A stretch of 64,000 nucleotides of DNA from Takakia lepidozioides. Lineage: Eukaryota; Streptophyta; Takakiopsida; Takakiales; Takakiaceae. The DNA lies in contig CM060733.1 in assembly GCA_030704615.1 (NCBI GenBank), positions 39,122,001 to 39,186,000 on the forward strand, read 5' to 3'. Shown one piece after another: positions 55,522 through 64,000 of the stretch; positions within the stretch are counted from its first letter, which is position 1; the number at the start of each line of letters is the position of its first letter. Under the pieces are notes generated by a model. That model did no database searches. It saw nothing but the letters and a program-made list of their open reading frames with translations, and was not told where the DNA came from. A program made the position numbers and the translations under genes.

Positions 55522-55725
55522 AACCATCAGTCAGTAGCTCAGTTGATTAAGTGCACTGAGTGCCACCCAGATGATTCTGGGGTTAAATCTTGCTACCGAC
55601 GGGTGTGGTATGGTTCCTGGGTGGTGCCCCCTTCCTACGCCTCATGGCGGGTTCTAAAGAGGTTATTTTCTCCTCTCACTATCAAGGGGCCTGATTTTGC
55701 TAACTCCTCCATTCTCTAATTAGTA
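55522..55725 (+). mobile_element. tRNA-derived SINE, full copy
   Basis: Head CAGTCAGTAGCTCAGTTGATT (A box), TGGGGTTAAATCTTGC (B box). Body CGCCTCATGGCGGGTTCTAAAGAGGTTATTTTCTCC and tail CTCTCACTATCAAGGGGCC. This is the uninterrupted relative of the element at 39631-40025. Confidence 0.75.
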
Positions 55726-57009
55726 CATCGATGTAATTTTCTACAACTCCTATAGTTTCTAACTGAAATGACACAAAAATCAATAGGAAAAATATTGAAG
55801 AGTCGAGTAGCATTTTGTTTTCAAAAAATCGAAAATTATACTTAAATTATAACTCCACTAAAGATTTCATGTCAATTTTAATGATTCAATGTATGTAAAT
55901 AAAACGTAATAAAATTTGAACTCCAATGATTTTAGAATTACACGTAGTAACTTGTCCCCCTGAGATTTTATTCGCACGAAGTTTATTTTGTGCAAAAGTT
56001 GTTTCATATTATATTTAACAATCATAGAATAATTCATTTGGAAAAAAACAAACAGAAGTTTCTAGCAAAACAATTATGGCTTATACGATAATGTTTTCAA
56101 GAAGTTCAAAATAAATGGCTTCATCTGCACTCCAACCACAGAACAAATAATCCACCCATGGATGATGCTAATTCATCCACCTGGACGATTTCAAGACGAC
56201 CTCTCTCCTTCATTTCCCGTGCAAACAGTGTGCGGTTAGTGGGTGGATGTGTGAAGAATTTTTTTGCTACATAGGTGAAGCCTTCAAAGAGGAGATTAAC
56301 CCTTAAATGTCCATACGTTATGTTTGATTTTTTTTATAAAAAACTTTGACCCTTTGCCACAAAAATCAGTGTAAAACTTGGTAAAATCTGAATTTTTATA
56401 AATTGACTAAATTTCTAGGCCACCTCCCTGCTGCACACCGTGACAAAAATTCAAGGAAATCCGACCAGATCCAAAGATTTCGCACCGTTGAAACTTTGAC
56501 CTATATTTCTGGGGCTATTGTAAAACTAAATCAATTTCCAGCTAGTTATTTTTATTTTTCAGCTAGGACAGGTTCAAGTCTTTTTTTCATGAAACTTTGT
56601 CCAGTCATCAACATTGAGATATAGCATTTGACAAACTAAACATGAGCTGATTTGGATGAATATAGAGGATGTGGAACGTAATCAACGCACCTAGCATTTT
56701 GCATGTGCGTCCGTGCACAACACAACTACAACGTCTTAAGAACAGAGATGAAAAACTAAAGAACAACTAGGTTATAATTCACAAATAGACCCCCTTTGCC
56801 ACTATCATAACTTTTGTGAAACAAAAGAAATTAAGCAATTGATGCGGAACCTATGTTGCCAAGTGATTGATATTAGCATACTCAAAGGGCAGATCTGCTC
56901 AAACAGATCTTCTCAAGATATTTTAAGAAAAACAATACGAAAAGCCCAAAATGGTCTGGTGAGCGTTTAAGGGTTAAGAGTGTTCTGCATACGCTTTCTA
57001 GTCTTCCTC
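55726..57009. other. AT-rich stretch without genes
   Basis: Strongly AT-rich DNA with no credible ORF or repeat structure recognised. Confidence 0.5.
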
Positions 57010-58234
57010 GCACTCACGTTTCGCATTGTCAACAATAAATCTCTTACATCATCTTTTAGCCCACATCGAAACGGACTAATGAGGCTCTTCTCATTCGAGT
57101 CGAGGTCGCACGCAAGTTGTCGAAATTCGGCTGCATAAATGGAAGTATGACGTGCTCATTGTCGAAGATTTCGCATCTTTGTCTCCGCAACTCTCTCTCT
57201 ATCATTATCTCCAAACGTTGCAGTGAACTCAGACATGAACGCTTCAAAATTGTATAGTATATGCGAATTTGTTTCTAATAGCGGTGCAAACCAAGATAGA
57301 GTAGTGTCTGATAGAAGGGTGCCCACGAATCCCACTTCAATACCTTCATCAGGGTAGAGTTGTGGATGTAGTCGTAGCCTACAATCGTACTTGTTGAACA
57401 AAACCGCGAAATCTTGATCTCGTCCCATCAAATTTCTCGAGCATGCTGATCTTTGGTTCTCTCATAATCTGTTGAAGATGAACCGTTGCAGTATGACCTG
57501 TTGCAGTAGGGACTCGTATGGTTGTAGATCCATTGTTCGAAATTTGTTATTGCAAATTGTAGAGAACATTGTCAAGATCTTGAGATTGATCAGCTTATAA
57601 TTGGGTGATAGAGGTACGAAGTTCTTGCATCTGGAGCTAAAGATTCTGCAAGGTGACGACCATTTCCGCAAATGTGTCTTCCATCTCAACTAACTAAGGA
57701 ACAAACTTTAGTCTCGCCAAACTGTCAAAGACGAGAACATGACTGAATACAAACAAGAGATCAGACTAGAGGTACAAGACTAGACAAGAAGTCAAGGTCG
57801 GCGTGGCCGAATGCATGATGGGTAAACATGAATCAAGATGATCTTTATAACAATGGACAAGAGTATAAGATACTGAAACTCGACTTGAATACTAGAATGC
57901 TGGAAACTGGACTGGAGTACCAAATACTGAAAACTGGACTGAAGTATTGGAACTAGAAACAAGAGTAGTTTGAACTTGTGTTGAAGAGTGTCCAGTCTCG
58001 CCTCCTATATATACTGGTTACTATGAAGTTCCCTAAGAAACTTCCCCAATGGAGGTTTCTTGATGGAGAAGTTTCCTCCAAATGAAGCTTCATGAGCAGT
58101 TTCCTAAGTTATTCTCGGTAATTTGGTAAATTTTTGGTAATTTGATAACTAATGATAACTTCCGGTAAATCATGGTAATTTGGTAACTTCTGATATTTAC
58201 TCCTGATAAGTTCTTCTGGGCTATGTCCGTGACA
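57010..58234 (-). mobile_element. Second, truncated copy of element B family (LTR + gag)
   Basis: An LTR at 57723-58234 (TGTCAAAGACGAGAACATGACTG...CTATGTCCGTGACA) is followed on the minus strand by gag fragments. These carry MGRDQDFAVLFNKYDC, a GFVGTLLSDTTLSWF capsid block, and ERELRRQRCEIFDNEH, LPFMQPNFDNLRATSTR. The copy stops at about 57010, at the same gag region that continues at 35220 in element B. Pol is absent. Confidence 0.85.
57723..58234 (-). repeat. LTR of truncated element B copy
   Basis: TG...CA bounded on the plus strand. It aligns with 19036-19665 and 35938-36512 along its length with deletions in the CTGGAAACTGG repeats. Confidence 0.88.
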
Positions 58235-58574
58235 GCTTATTGCTAAAGACAATTCCATCAAAGAATTGCTAGAAAAAAATAAATCAAAAGATTGAAAGCA
58301 ATCATCTTGCAATCTCTTCAAGGGTTGATGAAAAACATGAAGTTGCTAATGCAAGGCTTGAAGCTGTTTCAGAGGGAGATGCTCTTATACATGCCCTATT
58401 GTCTTGTCTAACATGGCAATCCAATTGTTGTTGTATGCTCTAAAACAACAACCGGTTGAGCATATATCAAAACATACTAAATTTTGCTCAACTTACAATT
58501 GAGGGGGATCCAAAGCTCACCGTTTTGGCAACAACTCTTGGTATGGCCATAGGTCTCTTGCAGACAGATCTGCC

Positions 58575-60340
58575 AGCCAAAAAAATTGGGAGGACTGGGG
58601 GTTCTGGACCTGGAGACCCAAATCACAACCCTCCTTGGGAAGTGACTGCCAAGATTCTAAGGCCCAGAAGGAGGCTGGTGGAAGTTTTTGGTGGTAGGAA
58701 ATATGATGATGGCAAGCCCCCTTAAGACCTCTAAATGACACCCCTCCATTCGCTGGATCACACAGGGATTCAAGCACAAAATGGTGGGATCGTCCCTATG
58801 GAACGTCATCTGGAAAGCTTGGGCTGCACTGAGACCATTTCTCCGCAAAAAAAAGTCGGAGTCTTACGAGGAAACCCTCCGCCAGCACCTATTTTTGAAC
58901 ACCAACGCGCCTACACCAGCTAAAAAATCGCGCCCACAGCTGGCAAAAAAATGGTCTGCCTGGGACAATAGGGGCATCAGTCAACTAAAACACTTGTGGT
59001 CGCTTGCAGGCTTCTTGCATATTGACACAATTAGCCCTATACTGGGGTCAATCAGAGCCAAGGCCGGGCTTCAGACGGTCATAAATTCTATACCTCAAAC
59101 CTGGACCATGTCTCTGCAGGCAGGACCAATAACCCCCTCCACGAACTTCTGGACATTGGGAGTCATAAGCAACAGACTCACCATCCTATTGGTGATTTTT
59201 GCCACAGACACCCACTTCTCAGGGTTCGCTTACCATATCAACCCTGAAACTCTAGTTCTGATCTTGGTTTCTCAATCCCAAACCCTCTTCCCTCGTTTCA
59301 ATCATACCCCGGTGAGAATATGCAATTGGTCATCTAAGTTCACAGAGTTTGATCCCCAACCATCTCTTACCGTATATGTCCTGTCCTGGGTTGATGCCTC
59401 CACATTTGTGTGGATCCTAGGAAGACCTCTGGCGGACCTCCAGCTGGACCCCAAAGAATGGGAAATGGGCCTTTGGCCGAACAACAATACCCCTTCTTAC
59501 CTACACCCCCAAGAAGGCTTATATGGCTCTTAACATCCAGCCATCCATCTCTACTAAGTGGAATAGCAAATGGAGTCACTTTGGATTCTTGAATGAGAAC
59601 TGGTCAGCAATCTGGTCTTCTATCTGGCTAAAAATTTGGCCTGCCAAGATCTCGGCGTTTTTATAGCAAGTGGCGAACATAGCCCTAAAAGTGGGAGAAT
59701 GGTTGCAATTCCATGAAGCTTTACTGTGTGGATGCTGCTCCTCGGGAATCATTGAAACTCATGAGCACTGCCTTCTTGCCTGTAAAAAGACCTTTAGCAA
59801 GGAGACAATCAGTACCTCCGCTTTGTTGGCGATGGTGTACAAAGACCTTTTAACGGAGTCGAAAAAAGCTTGGGAAAAATGTGTTGTAGATTGTCACAGG
59901 ACCCCACATTCAGAGCAACGTGGGCCTGCCATGGCATCATTTGTCATAGCGACGAGTAGGAACACTATGTTTGGAATGCTCTCCCCCCTCAGAGCTGGAG
60001 AGACCTCAGAGCTCCACTCCACAGCCTCGCCGGAATTTGAGAGAGACGTGAACTGGAAACGCGTCAAGCATCCTGCCACTACTTCTAGGCCAAATTTTTG
60101 TTAAAGCGTAGCTGTAGATTAGCTCCCCAGTAATCTCAGTTGCAGGCTTAGACATTTTTTGGAAGTCTCTCGAACAGGGCTAAGTTGTTTCGAGAGGTCC
60201 TCTCTCTATGAGCACACTACTGCACTTTAGCGACAGGTAGTTGATCACCCTTCACTTGACTATAGTGTGTAGCCCTCATGGTGCAAAAAGGGGTTTTATT
60301 TTTTTCCCCATAATTTTGGAATAAATGCAATATTTCTCTT
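58575..60340 (+). mobile_element. 5'-truncated L1-type LINE (ORF2 C-terminal half)
   Basis: Begins in the GGLGVLDLETQ-type block (58590, damaged frame). It runs through a long frame 58781-59533 with WNVIWKAWAALRPF, KKWSAWDNRGISQLKHLW and a zf-RVT approach. At 59635-60104 come WPAKISAFL, QFHEALLCGCCSSGIIETHE, HCLLACKKTF and SEFERDVNWKR-like blocks. It is the same family as the fragment at 38575-39560, and related to the LINE at 12.4-17.2 kb. The 3' end is near the T/A-rich 60292-60345. It lies beside the B-family LTR. Confidence 0.8.
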
Positions 60341-60548
60341 TAAAAAAATCTTTACCATTTAATATTTGCTCCAAACGTTTAAACTAGTTTAAATAACAAT
60401 AATAATTGTTATTTGGGGTGAGGTTGGATCGCCTGTGAGCATACTCACCCAATGTCAGCATGCTGTCACCAACGAAATCAGCTTGCATGAGCACAAATTT
60501 TGAAGTATTTTTTTTTTCCACAAGTTTGAGTTTTGTGTGTCACTCGTG

Positions 60549-61062
60549 ATGGCTCTCAAGGTTTATGGACTCGCCTCAAGTCCACCTGCACTGGGCGAGT
60601 GCTGGCCACCCTCTTTGACAAATTGCGGATGACGAATTTGTCCTTGTCGGCCAGTGAACCGCGTGGGCACTGGAGCAAACAAGCAACCGAAGTTCCTCGC
60701 TCGCCTGGTTTGTAGTTTGTACAAACTGTTCAATTTGAACATTGTCTGTAACCGTGGACCCAGGTGAAGAGCTCACAACAGATTGCAAGATTAAGTCGAG
60801 TTTAGTAGACAAGACAACTTGATGAGATGTTCAAATCAAACTGGTTGGGAATGCCGCAAAGCAAGGAATTTCGGGGTATTTTTGGCATGCCGGCTGATAA
60901 ATTAACGCACGAGTAATAAAAGTCCCCGTGGCTACTGTTCGGAAGCATTTGTTTCATCTCGAGTTCAGTAACGATTCCCAGACTAAGAATCACATTTACC
61001 ATTGATTTGTAGCCCTTTGGTTTATCCCAGTTGTAGAGGATGGCGACATCACGATATTAAGT
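60549..61062 (+). pseudogene. Phi-class GST pseudogene (exons 1 and 2)
   Basis: Exon 1-like DNA begins ATGGCTCTCAAGGTTTATGG (MALKVYGLASS) at 60549. After a frame slip it reads TCTGRVLATLFDKL, then ANKQPKFLA near 60670-60700, equivalent to the start and end of exon 1 of the intact gene. An exon 2-like block at 61012-61062 reads PFG, slips, then IPVVEDGDITI-like sequence. No convincing exon 3 was found before 62 kb. It is a decayed tandem relative of the intact GST 1.5 kb downstream, in the same orientation. Confidence 0.72.
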
Positions 61063-61900
61063 CAATCAACTAAAACTTACATTTGTTATCTCGCAAGAAG
61101 CTGATCTCGAAGGGCAAGCTGATCGACTAGTCTGTCGAAGCGATATATTATGTCCTAGTTACCAGGGCAATGGCAGAATATCGCGCTAGTGCAAGATACA
61201 TTTGACAATCGTTATGAGCTCACCTTGAACTGACCGCCTCTCAATTTTTGCATTGCAAAAGGATAGAAGTGGACTACCTCCATTAAGGTAATCGCGCGAA
61301 GACGGGAAGTCTTCTATGGAAGTGATAATGACCTCCCTGCAGGTAATTCACGTTTATCTCTATAACGGCTGCAATAATGAATTGCACTACATTCAATCAC
61401 GCACTAAAAATGGAACCTTGATTTTGTTGATCTAACTTACAATATTACCGCTTCCACTACGTACTTTTATTGCTTCCTGTTACGTTACGGCCTTTTATTA
61501 ATGTATATAATTACGGCGAGTGGGCCCCCCCTCTGTACCTCATTATGACGAGGCTGTACATCTTACCACACATGGATGAAACGGATGATGTCTCTGTCGA
61601 ATGGATGTCTCTGTCGACGGTCTCCGTTGCAATTCTCACATCCATCTTGAGACTGTCAAAATTTAACCTAACTCGTAAAAGTAATAACTATCAGTAGAAA
61701 ATCTCATGCAGATCTGGTGACTTTTCGGAGAAAATAAAAATAAAAATATATATTTAATATTTTCAGAATATCCGTATAAAAATATACATGTATATTTACT
61801 GGAAACTGAAATGGCGGTCACCCCCACAGCCGCCCGCAACATATAATTTTAGGGAATAAGAATATAGATTCTATTTCTTCAAAAGATGTTAATAGATGCT
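61063..61900. other. No recognisable gene
   Basis: AT-rich DNA between the GST pseudogene and the functional copy. Regions around 61740-61800 are nearly pure A/T. Confidence 0.45.
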
Positions 61901-62211
61901 TCCAGATGATCGATATATCCACATATTTTATAAATGAGGCCTGCTCAGCTTACGCGCACTATCCAATGAATAGTTTAAATTACTGCGGTAAAAGTTAAAA
62001 GTAATGACGTAGTTGTGGGTGAAGGTTCCGGAGTAGACTCTAGAGTCAGGCCTTGGAAGCATCAATAAATACGAACGTCCCTCGTTGCAGGTTTCACACT
62101 CGGATCTTCAAGCTCTGGTCTGTGATTGTAGCCGTCTTGTTCTTGCTCTGCTCTGCTTTGCTTTGCTTCGTCAACACACATCTGTGCAGAGATCGTTGGG
62201 AGAGCGCAGTG
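61901..62211 (+). promoter_or_regulatory. Putative GST promoter and 5' UTR
   Basis: Contains a TATA-like ATATTTTATAAATG (about 61922-61935), a CCAAT box in TATCCAATGAATAG (about 61962) and a second TATA-like CAATAAATAC (about 62063). The true start is not determined. The GST frame is open upstream to 62053, but family N-termini favour ATG 62212. Confidence 0.45.
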
Positions 62212-63518
62212 ATGGCACCTCTCAAGATATATGGCGTTGCTTTCTCTACTTGCACTGCACGTGTATTGGCCACAATCTTTGAGAAGACAGATGGGACCGA
62301 CTACGTGATTGAGCCGGTGAACTTGGCAACGGGAGCTCACAAGCAGCCAGAGTTTCTTGCTCTGCAGGTATGTAGGATTTTGCTGTGGAGGGCCATTTTA
62401 TGTGTGATGAAGCGGTTCTTAATTAATGCGCGACATTAGGATTCCGATCTGCTTCCCGAATCCTAATGGCCGGTTGTAATGCAGATCGATTTGCATCTCA
62501 TTAGCTTCTTCTCCTATCCTGGAACGTTCTGCGGTTGTTTTCACTTGTAGTTTACTATGCCTCTGTGCCTTGTGTTGAGCGTGTGGGTTGACCATATTGA
62601 GGCTGAGACTGAGTCGTATGTTCAACTATTGTGCGCAGCCGTTTGGACAGATTCCAGTTCTGCAGGATGGTGACTTCACGATCTTTGGTAAGTCCTATGA
62701 ACCAAAGCTTCCATTCGGTTTTCAGAGTATACGGCGAGGTAGTCGTCTAGGGGATAGACTGAGCTGTAGGATGATGGTAAAGAACAGGGTACCCTCTCAG
62801 TCGTGGAGGAGTTCGGGCTGGCTTTACTCCCAGATTCGTTGTAGAAGGTGGGTATTGGTTTTGGACGTTTGCAGGTTTTGTTGTGTGGCTTACACTCGGT
62901 AATCCGCAGAATGTCATGTAGCATGTGGAAGTCATGTCTTTGCACGACTGGCTGAGTCTCGTGCTACTGAAAAGATACGGCTTAAAATGAAATTCTAAGA
63001 TTGTGAGAATCCTTGCATGATTGGCACGAGTCTTATTAAAGAATGATCGCCTCTTTGCATGATTGACAGAGTCTCGTGCCATCGCAAGATATGTTTCGGA
63101 TAAGTATGAGAGCGAGGGCACACCTTTGTTTGGGAAGACTCCTAAAGACAAGGCTCTGGTCAATCAATGGCTTGAGGTTGAAGCCCAGAATTACAACCCT
63201 CCAATCTCCACTCTTGTTTATCAGCTTGTATTTGGCCCAATGAGAGGAGCGCCAGTTGACGAGAAGGTTGTTGCGGAAAATATTACCAAGCTGGAGAAGG
63301 TTCTGGACATTTACGAAGCACACTTGGCCAAGAACAAGTACTTGGCGGGAGACTTTTTCAGTATGGCAGATCTTTCACACCTCCCCTACACTCACTATCT
63401 GGTCAACATGGCTAAGAAAGGTGAGCTGATCACCTCGAGGAAGCATGTGAATGCATGGTGGGAAGACGTTTCCTCACGCCCTGCCTGGAAGAAGGTGTTG
63501 GCCGCTGGAAAGGCTTAG
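62212..63518 (+). CDS. GSTF: Glutathione S-transferase, phi class
   Basis: A cytosolic enzyme that conjugates glutathione to electrophiles and can act as a peroxidase or ligand carrier in stress and detoxification. Exons are 62212-62367, 62639-62687 and 63070-63518, giving 654 nt and 217 residues, the usual phi-class length and the classic three-exon layout. Introns are GT-AG (CAG/GTATGT, GCGCAG/CC, TTTG/GTAAGT, GACAG/AG). The thioredoxin-fold N-domain has MAPLKIYGVAFSTCTARVL, with the likely catalytic Ser12 in the STxTxRV motif, then PEFLALQ-PFGQIPVLQDGD and ESRAIARYV (glutathione-binding E-S). The C-domain has LEVEAQNYNPPISTLVY, LAGDFFSMADLSHLPY and WWEDVSSRPAWKKVL. All key residues are present and no breaks are seen. 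A decayed relative lies upstream. Confidence 0.95.
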
Positions 63519-63685
63519 CTGACACACGTAAAGCATACGGTGGGAAGAAAGGGAGCATTGAAGCAGCATTTCAGTACTTCGCGCTGAAAAGGGCAGCTTC
63601 ATGATTAGGTGCCCAGTTGCTGGCTGAACACCATATCGGATTATGAGGCATTTAGCGTGGTTGTGTAACCGAGACTTTTGAGTAC

Positions 63686-63691
63686 AATAAA
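63686..63691 (+). terminator. AATAAA polyadenylation signal of GST
   Basis: AATAAA 168 bp after the GST stop codon, a typical near-upstream element for plant 3' end formation. Confidence 0.6.
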
Positions 63692-63871
63692 ACAACGGGC
63701 TCTAGTTCTTCGGCTGTGAATTCTCTCTCATGTCATGTTACTAGATGAGTAGGTAAGTCTGTCGTGTTCTTCGGGAAAGCACATTCTAAGGATGATTCCC
63801 CCTGCACTACTGCACCATCCTGGTCAACAGCCAAGCTGAAATTGCTGGTCGTTGACTGGTATTGAAGGGTA

Positions 63872-64000
63872 AAGTGGTCATCGTATCGGTTACGACAATT
63901 GCCTGTGTGCGTGTCGTCCCCATCTTCTGCAACAGACTGGTGAATGGTCATCGTATCGGTTACGACAATTGCCTGTGTGCGTGTCGTCCCCATCTTCTGC
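63872..64000. repeat. 70-bp tandem repeat at window edge
   Basis: TGGTCATCGTATCGGTTACGACAATTGCC...CCCCATCTTCTGC starts at 63875 and again at 63945 with no visible difference. The second copy runs off the window, so the array may continue. Confidence 0.85.

Noticed and set aside
58456-58725. 89-residue ORF as a gene
   Set aside because: Its second half is a shifted frame of a LINE GGLG..LD block; the first half has no recognisable match.
62053-62439. GST start at the upstream Met 62053
   Set aside because: Would add 53 unrelated residues before MAPLKIYG; phi GSTs begin just before this motif, and the extension overlaps the likely 5' UTR.

Overview
The window is nuclear DNA from a land plant or close streptophyte relative. 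Its genes have short exons with GT-AG introns, and include a two-domain LEA14/WHy protein, a plant phi-class glutathione S-transferase and a plant-type GINS subunit PSF2. It also carries Helitron, LINE, tRNA-derived SINE and nested Ty3/gypsy sequence. Large introns, abundant decayed retroelements and a DNMT3-like methyltransferase carried by a retrotransposon suggest a non-flowering lineage. The species cannot be named from this sequence.

Layout. At 0.5-1.7 kb there is a decayed Helitron Rep fragment (minus). At 2.0-3.0 kb there are the first exons of a PSF2 gene (minus), cut short and with a premature stop. This lies head to head, across about 490 bp, with an apparently intact three-exon LEA14/WHy gene (3460-5524, plus). 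At 5.5-12.4 kb there are no confident genes, but there is a decayed coding remnant (7.0-7.5 kb), degenerate tandem repeats, a 25-bp palindrome and a roughly 600-bp foldback element.

12.4-39.3 kb is a retrotransposon nest. An L1-type LINE (minus, 12.45-17.2 kb) abuts gypsy element A (plus, 17.5-19.0 and 36.5-38.5 kb). A is split by chromodomain gypsy element B (minus, 19036-36.5 kb). The gag of B is in turn split by element C (23939-35033, flanked by a 4-bp ATGG duplication). Element C is the highlight. Its pol, on the minus strand, reads protease, DNMT3-like C5-cytosine methyltransferase, reverse transcriptase, RNase H, integrase. A PHD finger and the gag lie on the opposite strand, and arrays of about 51-bp proline-rich repeats sit at both gag-side and protease-side edges. 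A 5'-truncated LINE follows element A.

39.6-64 kb is less dense. It holds nested tRNA-derived SINEs, a possible small Pro/Ser-rich membrane-protein gene (41.8-42.3 kb), and an unidentified conserved-looking 150-residue gene (45539-50738). A non-L1 LINE lies in the largest intron of that gene. There is also a hairpin element at 53.3 kb, a second truncated copy of the B family (57.0-58.2 kb) and another LINE 3' fragment (58.6-60.1 kb). The window closes with a decayed phi-GST copy (60.5-61.1 kb) upstream of an intact three-exon phi-GST gene (62212-63518).

Working cellular genes that can be defended are LEA14/WHy (desiccation and stress protection), phi GST (detoxification), the unknown 45.5-kb gene and perhaps the 41.8-kb ORF. 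Everything else is mobile-element sequence or decay.
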